Positions 16,591-26,963 are shown, counted from the stretch's first letter. The stretch: DNA of 37,074 nt from Nitrospira sp. (GCA_029865485.1 JAOUGT010000009.1:1-37074); one strand, 5' to 3'. Numbers and translations are program-made. Notes: generated from the sequence alone by a model not told the origin.

Positions 16591-17216
16591 TACATCCTTC
16601 CGAGCCTATGAACGGTCGTGCGAAAGTCAAATTGCTGTAATATCTCTGCGATCTCTTCCAGAGCCTCTCGTGCTTCCTTCACGCTCGTAGGCTCAACCTT
16701 CTCAATCTTATGGAGCATCGCCTGCAGCGCTAGGGTCTGATCCTGAATGCAGCCAAACGATCGTTCGATATTCTCCAAGGCGCAGTTGGCATGATCAGCC
16801 AACTCTTCCAGGCGGTCACTGGGACGAAAGCGCATACGCCAACGAAGGTTCCCTCTCGCCCACTGCTGGAGACTTTCGTCCAGTCGAGAGAGCGGACCCG
16901 CCACACGCCGTGTCACGACAAGACTAAAAATAACGGAACCGAAAAAGAGGACCGGCACCGCCACCCAGACCGTCTGGCTCAACGCCAACATCTCCTCGGC
17001 CGCCGCCTGCCGTTCATCCAATGAATCACTCGTATAGAGCACGACGACGGGCTTCAAATGGGCTCCATAGAAGGCCATGGTGAAAAACAGTGCTGAATAC
17101 AGAAACAGCAGCAATCCGATCCACGCGGCGTAACCCTTTTGGATTCGATGCACGAAGAACCTGGATCGAGGATCGACCGCCGATATCGACGCATGTGTGG
17201 TAGGAGTCATACTCAT
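16590..17216 (-). CDS. Two-TM HAMP-domain membrane protein
   Basis: A ~208-aa protein with two TM helices (YAAWIGLLLFLYSALFFTMAF and VWVAVPVLFFGSVIFSLVV) enclosing a short periplasmic loop, then a HAMP domain (TRRVAGPLSRLDESLQQWAR to about residue 155) and a C-terminal coiled coil (EAREALEEIAEILQQF). There is no kinase, cyclase or MCP signalling domain. The track start at 17297 is unlikely; ATGs at 17216 and 17210 follow GGAGG sequences. Overlap with the downstream pseudopilin start suggests the two act together. A role as sensor or assembly platform for that pilin is an inference. Confidence 0.8.
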   Translation of the reverse strand: MSMTPTTHASISAVDPRSRFFVHRIQKGYAAWIGLLLFLYSALFFTMAFYGAHLKPVVVLYTSDSLDERQAAAEEMLALSQTVWVAVPVLFFGSVIFSLVVTRRVAGPLSRLDESLQQWARGNLRWRMRFRPSDRLEELADHANCALENIERSFGCIQDQTLALQAMLHKIEKVEPTSVKEAREALEEIAEILQQFDFRTTVHRLGRM

Positions 17217-17372
17217 ACCCTCCATTCCTCCCGACGCGACGTCGCGAAAGCGTCGCCTCTCTACAGTATCACCAAGGCCACCATCCACCAAGAACATGAC
17301 AGGTTGTACGAATTGGAAGTGGTCAGGATACGTTTGATGTCGACAATGGGAGAAGCCCTGACTGTGGGCGGG

Positions 17373-17588
17373 TTATGATGAAGCTGGAGGAGCAGCAACA
17401 GCGGGCTCTTCGCACTTTTTACAGTTCAAAAACGTGCCAAGATGCCGTTCACGCCCACCATCGGTGAGAACCCATGGACGGTTGAAGAATGGGGGGTGAT
17501 GTCGAACATGTTGCCCATGCCCACAGGCCAGATCGGCAACCCAGTCGCCCTGCTCATCTTGGTGGTAGCCAATGATAGGTTGCTGCAT
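17373..17588 (-). CDS. DUF3565 family protein
   Basis: A 71-aa protein matching the compact DUF3565 pattern: MQQPIIGYHQDEQGDWVADL, CGHGQHVRHHPPFFNRPW and a C-terminal CKKCE pair. The Cys/His-rich motif suggests metal binding. Function is unknown. It is on the same strand as the genes on either side. No clear ribosome-binding site is visible, but the start matches the conserved N-terminus of the family. Confidence 0.85.
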   Translation of the reverse strand: MQQPIIGYHQDEQGDWVADLACGHGQHVRHHPPFFNRPWVLTDGGRERHLGTFLNCKKCEEPAVAAPPASS

Positions 17589-17691
17589 ATTACGACGTGG
17601 CTCGCTCTTAGATCGTAATCATCGAGTGACGGATACTGAGCTGTATCGTCGAGGTCATTGTTCAAAACATTTCAATCACGCCTGCGCGTCC

Positions 17692-18144
17692 TTATCGTTT
17701 TTCAAACGGCACTTCCGGTCGTTGGAGCGCGGATACATATTTCCAGTGTTGTTCTTGGTCCTGATCGAAGCTCCCAAGAAAGATCACGTCTCGATCGAGA
17801 TGGCGAAATTCCGTCAGGACGGCCTGACAGTTGTGAGGATCAATCACTCGGGCATCGTACTGTCCAACAACATATACTCGGCCCCTCGCCGCCCAATAGA
17901 CGTTCCGCCGACCGGCATAGCCTGTATCTGGAAATAATTCTGTTGAGGAGCGACAGCCTCCTCCCTGGACATTCAGTGTCAGGTTGAATCGCTGAAGAAA
18001 TGGATCGGTTGCCATCCTCACAATGGTCAATCGAAGCTGGATCGCCGTGAGTTCGACTGAGGCCGTCTCGGGAACATTACTATTGCACCCCGTCGCCACC
18101 GCCAACAGGGCACCCCACATGGCGAACCTTGTTGGGACTCTCAC
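17692..18144 (-). CDS. Putative lipoprotein of unknown function
   Basis: A 150-aa protein with a lipobox ATGC (Cys20) after MRVPTRFAMWGALLAV. The mature part contains LTIVRMATDPFLQRFNLTLNV and ends with YVSALQRPEVPFEKR; no family is recognised. The GTG start overlaps the stop codon of the upstream GlcG-family gene (GTGA), implying coupled translation. Possible partner of the exported GlcG/HbpS protein. Confidence 0.75.
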   Translation of the reverse strand: MRVPTRFAMWGALLAVATGCNSNVPETASVELTAIQLRLTIVRMATDPFLQRFNLTLNVQGGGCRSSTELFPDTGYAGRRNVYWAARGRVYVVGQYDARVIDPHNCQAVLTEFRHLDRDVIFLGSFDQDQEQHWKYVSALQRPEVPFEKR

Positions 18145-18686
18145 TTGGCCGGCAAAACCTTGGAAGCCGCACCGACCGCATCCAGGCCCGCCTGCGCGCA
18201 GGCATCATCCAGATGGGTGCCAGGCGCTCCACCAACTCCGATTCCGCCAACCACGTCTCCTTCTATTTCGATGGGGAGCCCACCACCCAGAATCAGAACC
18301 TCACCATTGATATCGCGAAGGGCCTGAAGCGTGGGAACTTTGGTGATGAGATCGCCAAGCTCACTCGTGGAACGCCTCAAGCTGGCGGCCGTATACGCTT
18401 TTTTCCGGCTACTATCGACCGTATGGGGCCCAGCACCGTCGGCACGTCCCATGGCACGAGGAACGCCATCACGGTCTACGACCGAGACACTTACTCGGTA
18501 CCCATCTTTTTTACAGGCCTCTAACGCAGCCTGTATCGCCTTGTTCGCAATTCCCAAGGGCAATACAGATTCTTTAGGCAGGTCATCAGCCAACGTGACG
18601 TAGGGAACTGCGAAACTCATGAGAAGACACAGCGGCACACCGACAACAACTCGATGCATTCGGCTTAAGCGAACCTTTATCAGCAT
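18141..18686 (-). CDS. Exported GlcG/HbpS family protein (heme-binding type)
   Basis: A 181-aa protein with a signal peptide (VVVGVPLCLLMSFAVPYVTLA) and a full GlcG/HbpS domain: ALEACKKDGYRVSVSVVDRDG, SRKKAYTAASLRRST and LPIEIEGDVVGGIGVGGAPG near the C-terminus. Members bind heme or cofactors and often sense oxidative conditions. It is exported here, unlike cytoplasmic GlcG. It is followed directly by the overlapping lipoprotein gene. The family assignment is confident; the ligand is unknown. Confidence 0.9.
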   Translation of the reverse strand: MLIKVRLSRMHRVVVGVPLCLLMSFAVPYVTLADDLPKESVLPLGIANKAIQAALEACKKDGYRVSVSVVDRDGVPRAMGRADGAGPHTVDSSRKKAYTAASLRRSTSELGDLITKVPTLQALRDINGEVLILGGGLPIEIEGDVVGGIGVGGAPGTHLDDACAQAGLDAVGAASKVLPAK

Positions 18687-18757
18687 AGCAGCGCCTCCAA
18701 ACCATACGTTGCGTGAAGACTACGGATGCGCAGAGAGCCTGTCAAGGGAGAGCGCGG

Positions 18758-20776
18758 CTAGCATTGTTGAGTAGCGGATCGTGTATGTCGAACCAAGTTG
18801 GTTGGCTGAGGGGCGATCCGCAGCCCAAGATCCTCGACCAGGGCGCGAAGAGGTTCTGCAACAGACCAGGCCTGTGCCGGGCAACCGCGTGGAGCATGCG
18901 GGTGGTCTCCATCGAATATCTCCGATACGTGGCCAAGGCAGGTTTCCCCGAGACTCACTTCTATTCCTTTCAGAAATGACCGCGCCTCACGTTTAGTCTT
19001 GGCGGTACAGCCGAATGTATTCACCCAAGCGGTCACAAATGATCCCAAGAGGAACGGCCAGACAGTTCCCTGATGGTAGGCGCTATCCCGCTCGGTCGGC
19101 CCCCCTTCGTAGCGTGGCCGATACCGACTGTCCCGAGGTGACAATGTTCGAAGGCCCACCGGGGTAAGAAGTTGTTCTTTGACCATCCGAAGAATCTGCG
19201 TGGCCTGTTCGTTCGTCAACAGATCATCGCACAGAGAGATCGCATACACCTGATTGGGACGGATCGAGATATCGTCCCCTTCCGGTCCATCGATGGCATC
19301 GTACAGATACTGTCCACCCTTGTACCAGAATCGCTGACGGAACGATGTGACGGCTCGTGTTCTATCCTTCCAACAGCCGACTGCGTAGTCCCGATCACCA
19401 AATTTCTCAGCCAAACATGCGCCAACCTGCAATGCCCGAATCCACAAGGCTTGAATTTCTACCGGCTTTCCATGCCGCGGAGTGACGACCCAATCCCCGA
19501 CCTTGGCATCCATCCAAGTCAGCTGTATCCCAGGCATCCCTCCGGTAATCAGCCCATCGGCATCCATCTTGATGTTGTATCTCGTCCCGTGACGATAGCC
19601 GTCGAGAATCTGTCTAATAGCCGGCCACGCGACGACTTGAACACGTTTCGTCTCCTTGCTGTAGGCCAGATAACGATCGACGGCATGGATAAACCAGAGG
19701 GACGCATCAATCGCATTATATTCAGGATCTTGGCCGAGATCGGGGAAACGATTCGGCACCATGCCTTTTGACACAAAAGGGATGAAGGATTGAATGATAT
19801 GCCAGGCAGCCTCGTACTGCCCGGTCACTAAGAAGAGGCCTGGTAATGAGATGAAGGTGTCCCGCCCCCAATCTGTAAACCATGGATATCCAGCGATCAC
19901 CGTCTGCCTCGAACCCTGCTGGGCGAGGAAGGTACCGGAGGCTTGCCGGAGTGCTTCGGCAAAGCGGTCAGGACTCTGTGTGGCCTTGTGATGGCTCACC
20001 CGCCAGGCACGTTGCGTCCGAATGAGTTCTCCAGTCTCACTATCATCAACCGCTTCGCTGGTCAGCACGAGAACCTGTTCCTTGCCAGGCCCCAATTGGA
20101 ACAGCACTTCTCCTGGAGACCACCAGTCTTCTTGAAAATCCAGCCCACGCTCTTGTTCGAGGGGAAACCGCACATGCCGATACCACTCGGAGGCATGGCG
20201 ATACACTCCGGTGTGTCTGCAATGCACGGCAGGAAGGCTCTGGTAGGGCTGCCAGGTCACCCACTGGCCGGTGACCGTCGCTTCAGGAGAAAGCGCTCCG
20301 TTTTCATGGTGAAGAGCATGATAATCTCGGCCGGTGATCTTCGGGCGTACCAGCAGCTCAATTGAATCGGTCGTTGGTGTAAGCAGTCTCCATCTCACCA
20401 CAACCGTGCTTTGATTCCGCACACAGAAGATTTCACGGCTGACAGTGTGATCGTTGACTCTAAACGTCCAGGTTGGCCAAGGTGTCGATGAAAAAGCGAC
20501 GCAATATCTATAGCCTCGAGGATGGATCACACCGGGATACAGATTCGTCGAGATGGAAATCGAGCAGCCATCCAGATGAAGCCATTCCTCTAAGTGATTG
20601 ACCAGCACGTAGCGATGGCGTCCGGGAGATGTCGACACTACCAACAACCCATGATAGCGGCGTGTATTGGCGCCGGCCACGGTGCCTGACGCAAATCCTC
20701 CGCACCCATTCGTCTCCAGCCATTCCAGACTCAGCGCACGATCGAGATCCTGGCATTCGTCTTTACCAATCCGCAT
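18758..20776 (-). CDS. Amylo-alpha-1,6-glucosidase (glycogen debranching enzyme, archaeal/bacterial type)
   Basis: A 672-aa cytoplasmic enzyme that hydrolyses alpha-1,6 branch points of glycogen. The N-terminal domain opens with LEWLETNGCGGFASGTVAGANTRRYHGLLV, the typical GDE_N start. The C-terminal (alpha/alpha)6 barrel has GYPWFTDWGRDTFISLPG and YHQGTVWPFLLGSFVTAW. GAGGG lies about 8 nt before the ATG at 20776. It follows the glucosidase gene by 62 bp on the same strand, which suggests a shared glucan-degradation unit. The length is normal for the family. Confidence 0.92.
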   Translation of the reverse strand: MRIGKDECQDLDRALSLEWLETNGCGGFASGTVAGANTRRYHGLLVVSTSPGRHRYVLVNHLEEWLHLDGCSISISTNLYPGVIHPRGYRYCVAFSSTPWPTWTFRVNDHTVSREIFCVRNQSTVVVRWRLLTPTTDSIELLVRPKITGRDYHALHHENGALSPEATVTGQWVTWQPYQSLPAVHCRHTGVYRHASEWYRHVRFPLEQERGLDFQEDWWSPGEVLFQLGPGKEQVLVLTSEAVDDSETGELIRTQRAWRVSHHKATQSPDRFAEALRQASGTFLAQQGSRQTVIAGYPWFTDWGRDTFISLPGLFLVTGQYEAAWHIIQSFIPFVSKGMVPNRFPDLGQDPEYNAIDASLWFIHAVDRYLAYSKETKRVQVVAWPAIRQILDGYRHGTRYNIKMDADGLITGGMPGIQLTWMDAKVGDWVVTPRHGKPVEIQALWIRALQVGACLAEKFGDRDYAVGCWKDRTRAVTSFRQRFWYKGGQYLYDAIDGPEGDDISIRPNQVYAISLCDDLLTNEQATQILRMVKEQLLTPVGLRTLSPRDSRYRPRYEGGPTERDSAYHQGTVWPFLLGSFVTAWVNTFGCTAKTKREARSFLKGIEVSLGETCLGHVSEIFDGDHPHAPRGCPAQAWSVAEPLRALVEDLGLRIAPQPTNLVRHTRSATQQC

Positions 20777-20838
20777 CAGCAGACCCTCGTCGTCCGTATC
20801 TCGTCGCTTGCGAGATACGTTTCACGAATGACGCCCCC

Positions 20839-23520
20839 CTACTCGCCGCTCTGCTGGATGAGCTTCGCGACTAGTCCGGTCCATCCGGTCTGATGGCTGG
20901 CTCCAATCCCAGCCCCATTATCTCCATGGAAGTACTCATAAAATGGGATGGCATCTCGCCAGCACGGATCATCCTGAAATTTCCTGATCCCGCCGTACAC
21001 GGGACGTCGTCCAGTTGTATCACGGAGAAAGATATGCGTCAGTCGACGAGAGAGCTCCGAGGCCACCTCGTTCAGCGAAACGAAGTGACCTGAACGTACG
21101 GGGTACTCCACCCGATACGCCTCACCGAGAAAGTAATGGAACTTTTGGAGGGATTCGATCAGCAGATAGTTGACGGGAAACCAAATAGGCCCTCTCCAGT
21201 TTGAATTGCCCCCGAAGAGCCCGGTACCAGATTCAGCCGGTTCATAATCCACCCGATAGTCCCTCCCCATGATCGATAAGACATAGGGATGGTCCTTGTG
21301 GTAGCGCGAGAGGGCACGAATGCCATAAGGGGAAAGAAACTCTTCCTCATCAAGCATGTACCGCAACACCGACTTGAGACGCACCGGATTGACGAGGGAG
21401 AGAAACCGTCGTACTTCTCCATCCTGTGAATGGGTCTCAACATGTGCGCTAAAATCCGGCCGGTTCTCAATAAACCACTGCATCCGATGTTTGAATCGCG
21501 GGAGTTGGTCGATCAACTCGGAGTCCAAGGTTTCTACGGCGAACAGCGGAATCAGGCCGACCAGAGACCTCACCCTCAAGGGGCAGGTCTGTCCATTCGG
21601 AAGATGTAGGACGTCATAAAAAAATCCATCGTCTCTATTCCAGAGCTCAATCTTCTCTCCCCCGATGTTGTTCATGGCTCGACAGATATAGACGAAATGC
21701 TCAAAAAACTTGCTCGCCACATCCTCGTACGCTCGATTATCCCGTGCCAGTTCCAGTGCGATCGACAGCATATTGAGACAATACATTCCCATCCAGCTTG
21801 TCGCATCCGACTGTTCAATATGGCCGCCGGTCGGGAGGGGAGCACTTCGATCGAAGACACCGATGTTGTCGAGGCCCAAGAATCCTCCCTGAAAGATATT
21901 TTTCCCTTCGGCATCCTTTCGATTGACCCACCAGGTAAAGTTCAGCAGCAACTTGTGGAACACGCGTTCGAGGAAGACCCGATCCCCGACTCCTCTCCGC
22001 TTCTTCTCGATTTTGTAGACTCGCCAGGCAGCCCAGGCGTGGACCGGAGGATTCACATCTCCAAACGCCCATTCATAGGCAGGCATCTGCCCGTTCGGGT
22101 GCATGTACCACTCACGGAGCATGAGGATCAGCTGCTCCTTGGCGAAGGTCGAATCGACGAGGGCCAAGGGAATACAATGGAATGCCAAATCCCACGCGGC
22201 GTACCAGGGATACTCCCACTTGTCCGGCATTGAAATCACATCGGCATTGTAGAGGTGTGTCCAGTCGGAGTTTCGTCCATGCAGCCGCTCGTGAGGCGGA
22301 TCCGGCATCCCTGGGTCACCCATAAGCCAGCGTTTCAGATCGTAGTGGTAGAACTGTTTGCTCCACAGCAACCCCGCGAAGGCTTGCCGTTGAACGAGCT
22401 TCGCGTCCTCGGAGAGATGTACCGGAGCCAAGTCATCATAGAACTCATCGGCCTCCTGGACCCGTTGGTCAAAGAGTCCGTCGATGTGCTTCTCACTGAA
22501 CACTTTCGGATCCGACTCATTCGTCAGGCAGAGACGAACGCTATCCGATGCCCCAGGAGCTAGGGTCAACATATACTGCGCGGCCGCCTTCGACCCGATC
22601 TTCCCAGGGTTCACCGCATCGATCTGTCGATGGATGATGTAATCATGCATGCTGTCCTTCACGTGCTTTGAGCCTTCCCGATCTCCATACAACCGTCGGG
22701 AGTTCGTCTCGTTTTCCGTGAACAGCAACGGTGGCCTTCGCTCACACCAGAGAAAACGCTTCCCGTAGTACTCATGCTCCAGTTCAATCACACTGAGGTT
22801 CTTCGCCGTGGTTCCTTCACGCATTCGTGGCCGACGGGCATCAAGTCCCCACGACCACGTATTTCTGAACCAGAGGGTCGGCAAGAGGGTCAACTCGGCA
22901 TGTTCAGGCCCCCGGTTCGTGACATGGATCCGGATGAATAGCTCCTCCGGCGTCGTCTTGGCATACTCCACCACGACATCGAAGTAGCGATCCTCATCAA
23001 AGACACCCGTATCAATGAGCTCATACTCCGGATCTTGCCGCCCACGACGGCGATTCTCCTCAACCAACCTGGCATAGGGAAATTCAGCCTGTGGATACTT
23101 ATACAAATACTTCATGTATGAATGGGTTGGCGTTGAATCTAAATAGAAATAGTATTCCTTGACGTCTTCTCCATGATTCCCTTCATTGCCCGTCACGCCG
23201 AACACCCGCTCCTTCAAAATGGGATCCCGGCCATTCCAAAGCGCAATCGCGAAACAGATGTATTGATGACGATCCGAAACACCGGCAAGTCCGTCTTCAT
23301 TCCAGCGGTAGGCACGAGAGCGAGCATGGTCGTGCGGAAATGCTTCCCACGCCGTGCCATAAGGGCTGTAGTCTTCCCGAACCGTCCCCCAGGCCCGTTC
23401 GCTCAGGTATGGTCCCCAGCGCTTCCAATGCCGCTTCCGAAGCGCATCCTCTTCCAGCCGTTGCCGTTCAGCACCATGAGGAGCCTGGGAACGAGAAGAC
23501 TTCTGACCTGGTTTCCCCAT
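20839..23520 (-). CDS. MGH1-like/GH63-related glucosidase
   Basis: An 893-aa protein matching the large bacterial glucosidases with a GH63/MGH1-like barrel: [21 protein letters not shown] near the N-terminus, [86 protein letters not shown]-like segments and a C-terminal [21 protein letters not shown]. No signal peptide, so cytoplasmic. The ATG at 23520 has GGAG 5-6 nt upstream and is preferred over the track start at 23574. Substrate specificity (trehalose-like, glycerate glucosides or maltodextrin) cannot be deduced. Confidence 0.9.
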   Translation of the reverse strand: MGKPGQKSSRSQAPHGAERQRLEEDALRKRHWKRWGPYLSERAWGTVREDYSPYGTAWEAFPHDHARSRAYRWNEDGLAGVSDRHQYICFAIALWNGRDPILKERVFGVTGNEGNHGEDVKEYYFYLDSTPTHSYMKYLYKYPQAEFPYARLVEENRRRGRQDPEYELIDTGVFDEDRYFDVVVEYAKTTPEELFIRIHVTNRGPEHAELTLLPTLWFRNTWSWGLDARRPRMREGTTAKNLSVIELEHEYYGKRFLWCERRPPLLFTENETNSRRLYGDREGSKHVKDSMHDYIIHRQIDAVNPGKIGSKAAAQYMLTLAPGASDSVRLCLTNESDPKVFSEKHIDGLFDQRVQEADEFYDDLAPVHLSEDAKLVQRQAFAGLLWSKQFYHYDLKRWLMGDPGMPDPPHERLHGRNSDWTHLYNADVISMPDKWEYPWYAAWDLAFHCIPLALVDSTFAKEQLILMLREWYMHPNGQMPAYEWAFGDVNPPVHAWAAWRVYKIEKKRRGVGDRVFLERVFHKLLLNFTWWVNRKDAEGKNIFQGGFLGLDNIGVFDRSAPLPTGGHIEQSDATSWMGMYCLNMLSIALELARDNRAYEDVASKFFEHFVYICRAMNNIGGEKIELWNRDDGFFYDVLHLPNGQTCPLRVRSLVGLIPLFAVETLDSELIDQLPRFKHRMQWFIENRPDFSAHVETHSQDGEVRRFLSLVNPVRLKSVLRYMLDEEEFLSPYGIRALSRYHKDHPYVLSIMGRDYRVDYEPAESGTGLFGGNSNWRGPIWFPVNYLLIESLQKFHYFLGEAYRVEYPVRSGHFVSLNEVASELSRRLTHIFLRDTTGRRPVYGGIRKFQDDPCWRDAIPFYEYFHGDNGAGIGASHQTGWTGLVAKLIQQSGE

Positions 23521-23784
23521 AAGAGCTCCATGCTCCCCACAAAAGCAGGCTGTGCGCGGGTGACTACGATGCACCCAATGGACATCGGAATCAAGCGTGC
23601 AGTCCGTCGAGGCACTTCAACTCAAGTCCCTCTTCGGTCTTTTGCCCCATTGTCTGAATTGCACGGAATCAACCAAGAGCGGAATTCACCCGAGCTCTGG
23701 CGTCAGCCTCGCTGGATAGGGAAGAGTTCCTTGATGGTCCGAGAAGACGATGACGGGAGACAGATAGGGATAATGCTCAGAAAC

Positions 23785-23970
23785 TTAGCTCCAGATTACT
23801 TGTTCCTGGTTCAGGAGATACTCGATCACCTCAATGCTGTTCCGCATCTGAATCTGAGCCTGTTCGGACATGGGAAGCACGGCACCGACCAATTTCCCCG
23901 ACTCCATGTCCATGAGAGAGGGAATTCTCTCACCCGACAGTTTTTCGAGGTTGCTTCGAAAGCTAGCCAA
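23785..23970 (-). CDS. 61-aa hypothetical protein with a TTG start
   Basis: A small protein starting with TTG at 23970, preceded by a near-perfect Shine-Dalgarno AGGAGGTCG 6 nt upstream, which is the main evidence that it is translated. The sequence has an amphipathic helical pattern (SFRSNLEKLSGERIPSLMDM and MRNSIEVIEYLLNQEQ) with no TM or signal. No family is recognised. It is isolated between the glucosidase gene (264 bp away) and the beta-helix protein gene on the same strand. Confidence 0.6.
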   Translation of the reverse strand: MASFRSNLEKLSGERIPSLMDMESGKLVGAVLPMSEQAQIQMRNSIEVIEYLLNQEQVIWS

Positions 23971-24122
23971 GGACGACCTCCTGGTTGAATCTTTCTCGGC
24001 ATGATCAATCCGTTACTTGAGCCGGACAGCTCACGGGAAGGCATCGCACTCGCCTCAAAAGATATCAGACACACCCTGGCCGAAGAATACAGCTGGCTAT
24101 CTCATTGCTTTTAATGGATTTT

Positions 24123-25157
24123 CTATTGAGTTGATCCAGATCGACCAGGCGGGAGCGCTCCAAGATGAGGAAACCCACCCACACCGAGAAGGGTAGAGCC
24201 AGGCTGTAGATGAAAATCATCCCGCTCGACATCAACAAAGCGGGGATCCGCAAAGATATCGGAATTGGCTTTCAACTCGGGAGCGGGACGATTCGGCGAT
24301 CCGGCCCACATATAGTCAGCCTCGCCGTTGAAGAGAAGATTGTATCCAACCTTTGCCTGACTCGATGGAGCAATCAGAAAGCCGATCTTATTGAAACTCA
24401 GAATATTCCCCATGGCTTCAATCCTCGATGCGCCGAGAAATGTCGCGCCACCGCCGTTCTTCACCAACGTGTTGTTCACCAACACTGCGGCAGACTGATC
24501 ACCGATGACGACAGCCTCAAAAAGACTTCTCGTAATGACATTGCGTTCGAGTCGAACCGATGATTTGCCGGTGACATTGACGCCATAATCATTATCGTGG
24601 ATAAAGTTTCCGACCAGGGTGGCGTGAGAATCAGAAAAGTGCGCGCCGGTCGTCTCGCTTCCGACGATCACACAGTCTTCTATTCGGACCTCTTGGACCT
24701 GCTGGCTGAAGACCATGCCCTTGACATGAAGGTGACGGAGCACGATCCGGTTACCATTAAAGATACCAAGCGCATGTCCCCCATGCTCGTTGATCGTCAG
24801 ACCGCTGATGTCAATATCCGTGGCACCATAGGGCCACTTGCCCACATGGAGCACGCCCACCATCTGCCCTCGCCCTTGCAGCACAACCTTCTCTACGCCG
24901 GCTCCGACAATCTTGATCCCTTCCTTACTATGGATGGTCAGGTCCTGGGGATACACTCCTGCCTTGATCAGCACCGTGTCGCCTTTCCCGGCACTGTCGA
25001 CAGCCTCTTGTATCGAAGAGAAATCACCCGAACCGTCCAGTGCAACAGTGATCGTCCGTGGACTGGGTCCCAAGCCATCCGCTCCAGCCACAGCCACCCC
25101 AGCGCTAAGGGCAGAGCAAAAGACGATCAGCAACAATCGATACATGACAAAATTCAT
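24123..25157 (-). CDS. Secreted right-handed parallel beta-helix protein
   Basis: A 344-aa protein with a signal peptide (YRLLLIVFCSALSAGVAVA) and then the DUF1565/pectin-lyase-like opening DGSGDFSSIQEAVDSAGKGD. Coils rich in N and G follow (RLERNVITRSLFEAVVIG, VLVNNTLVKNGG and MGNILSFNKIGFLIAPSS), plus a C-terminal cap ending FADPRFVDVERDDFHLQPGS. Proteins of this type bind or cleave polysaccharides or act as surface proteins. No catalytic residues can be assigned. The start is 25157 or the ATG at 25145; neither has a clear ribosome-binding site. Confidence 0.85.
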   Translation of the reverse strand: MNFVMYRLLLIVFCSALSAGVAVAGADGLGPSPRTITVALDGSGDFSSIQEAVDSAGKGDTVLIKAGVYPQDLTIHSKEGIKIVGAGVEKVVLQGRGQMVGVLHVGKWPYGATDIDISGLTINEHGGHALGIFNGNRIVLRHLHVKGMVFSQQVQEVRIEDCVIVGSETTGAHFSDSHATLVGNFIHDNDYGVNVTGKSSVRLERNVITRSLFEAVVIGDQSAAVLVNNTLVKNGGGATFLGASRIEAMGNILSFNKIGFLIAPSSQAKVGYNLLFNGEADYMWAGSPNRPAPELKANSDIFADPRFVDVERDDFHLQPGSTLLGVGGFPHLGALPPGRSGSTQ

Positions 25158-25226
25158 ACAAGCGGAGAACAGAGGATGTCAATCTCAGTTTGTTGTCAGG
25201 CCCGACGCATGGTAAGCTCCGCCGCG

Positions 25227-25856
25227 ATGATCTTGATCGGACTCACCGGGGGTGTCGCCACCGGGAAAAGCACCGTAGCGAAGATGTTCAAGCAACGCGG
25301 GGCCATTGTCATTGATGCCGACGAATTGGCAAGAGAAGTGGTCCAACCAGGCAAACCGGCGTGGCGAGACATCATCCGTCGATTCGGAACATCCATCTTG
25401 AACGCTGACCGGACGATCAACCGACAAACCCTCGGGCAAATCGTGTTTGGCAATCGTACGAAACTTCGAGAGCTTGAGCGAATCATCCATCCCCGAGTCG
25501 CCCGCGAACAACAGCGGCTGACCAGGAAGGCAGCAACAAAGGATCCGAACGCGGTTGTGCTCTATGATGTCCCCCTCTTATTTGAAGCCGGCATCGACAA
25601 ACGAGTGGACCGAATTATCGTCGTCACCGCCGACCAGCGTACTCAGATCGCCCGTTTGAAGCAACGCAACGGTCTCACCCGCGCTGAAGCGCTCCAACGT
25701 ATTCGTAGCCAAATGCCGCTCTCAAAAAAAATCAGCAGGGCCGATATGATCATTGACGGAACATTGCATCGCGCGATTGGTAGGAAGCGGGTTCGAGACG
25801 CTTTCGTGATGTTCTCTACACTGGCATCATCCACAACTTCTCCTCCGATCAGGTAG
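25227..25856 (+). CDS. coaE: Dephospho-CoA kinase
   Basis: A 209-aa enzyme for the last step of coenzyme A synthesis. It opens with MILIGLTGGVATGKS (P-loop, residues 8-15), then IVIDADELAREVVQPG, IIHPRVAREQQR and VPLLFEAGIDKRVDRIIVV, all CoaE signatures. The track ORF starts at 24597, but that extension is antisense to the beta-helix gene and is rejected. The ATG at 25227 matches the conserved N-terminus; an ATG at 25209 is a weaker alternative. It is the first of three housekeeping genes on the plus strand. Confidence 0.95.
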   Translation: MILIGLTGGVATGKSTVAKMFKQRGAIVIDADELAREVVQPGKPAWRDIIRRFGTSILNADRTINRQTLGQIVFGNRTKLRELERIIHPRVAREQQRLTRKAATKDPNAVVLYDVPLLFEAGIDKRVDRIIVVTADQRTQIARLKQRNGLTRAEALQRIRSQMPLSKKISRADMIIDGTLHRAIGRKRVRDAFVMFSTLASSTTSPPIR

Positions 25857-26033
25857 CTTCCGGTCATTGTTCTCTGGATGAACGCGTGGAGGGATTTGCG
25901 TACCAAGACCCGAACCATTGCCGTTCATAGCTGATCATCCAAGACTACGAACGGTGTGCCACGACTTCTTTCGTTCAGGCAATCACCAGTAGCCTCCTAC
26001 CGCCCTCCCCTCCCGTTATGTTAGAGTCCCCGC

Positions 26034-26954
26034 ATGCGCGACGTCACCATCATCGGTTCTGGACCAGCCGGTTTGACCGCTGCAATCTATACCGCACGGG
26101 CCAATCTGTCTCCTCTGCTCATCGAGGGCTGGCAGTCGGGAGGGCAGCTCACCACCACGACAGAAGTGGAAAACTACCCTGGATTTGCCAAAGGGATCAT
26201 GGGGCCTGAACTGATGAAAGAGATGCGAGCCCAAGCAGAACGCTTCGGCACGGAATTCCTTACCGGTGATGTTTCGGCCGTGAACTTTAGAAACAACCCG
26301 TTGACACTCACCATTGATGGCGAACGCACAGTAGCGTCTCAAACCGTCATCATCGCTACAGGCGCATCAGCCATTCCGATCGGCGTACCGAACGAGAAGC
26401 GACTGATCGGCCATGGTGTATCAACCTGTGCCACCTGTGATGGATTTTTCTTCAGAGGAAAAGACCTGGTCGTGGTGGGCGGAGGCGATAGTGCCATGGA
26501 AGAAGCCACCTTCCTCACCAAATTCGCCACAAAAGTCTTCATTGTCCATCGACGCGACAAACTCCGTGCCTCCAAAATCATGCAAGATCGGGCAATGAAG
26601 AACGAAAAGATCACGTTCGTCTGGAACAGCGTGGTCGAAGATGTGCTCGGGCAAGAGGTCGTAACCGGAGTCCGGCTCAAGAATACGGTAACAGGAAAAA
26701 CAGCAGAGTTGGCTTGTGCCGGTGTCTTTATCGCAATCGGTCATAGGCCGAACACGGCCTTGTTCACTGGCCAGATCGATATGGATGAGAAAGGTTACAT
26801 TCGCACGCTCACTGGCACCAGCACAAATGTTCGGGGAGTCTTCGCTGCGGGGGACGTCCAGGACTCCACGTATCGCCAAGCCGTGACAGCCGCAGGTTCT
26901 GGCTGTATGGCGGCAATTGATGCAGAACGGTTTCTCGAAAAGCTCGGAGAGTGA
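26034..26954 (+). CDS. trxB: Thioredoxin-disulfide reductase
   Basis: A 306-aa flavoprotein reducing thioredoxin with NADPH. Visible motifs are the FAD-binding GSGPAG (residues 8-13), the redox-active CATC (132-135), the NADPH motif GGGDSA (149-154), HRRDKLRAS and the C-terminal FAD segment [10 protein letters not shown]. Length and domain order are typical of low-molecular-weight bacterial TrxB. It could supply reducing equivalents for cytoplasmic thiol systems such as the downstream ThiI. Shine-Dalgarno is weak. Confidence 0.96.
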   Translation: MRDVTIIGSGPAGLTAAIYTARANLSPLLIEGWQSGGQLTTTTEVENYPGFAKGIMGPELMKEMRAQAERFGTEFLTGDVSAVNFRNNPLTLTIDGERTVASQTVIIATGASAIPIGVPNEKRLIGHGVSTCATCDGFFFRGKDLVVVGGGDSAMEEATFLTKFATKVFIVHRRDKLRASKIMQDRAMKNEKITFVWNSVVEDVLGQEVVTGVRLKNTVTGKTAELACAGVFIAIGHRPNTALFTGQIDMDEKGYIRTLTGTSTNVRGVFAAGDVQDSTYRQAVTAAGSGCMAAIDAERFLEKLGE

Positions 26955-26963
26955 ATCGTCACT

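Noticed and set aside
24597-25226. Long N-terminal extension of the CoaE ORF in the track
   Set aside because: It is antisense to the beta-helix gene and has no similarity to CoaE, whose conserved start is at 25227.
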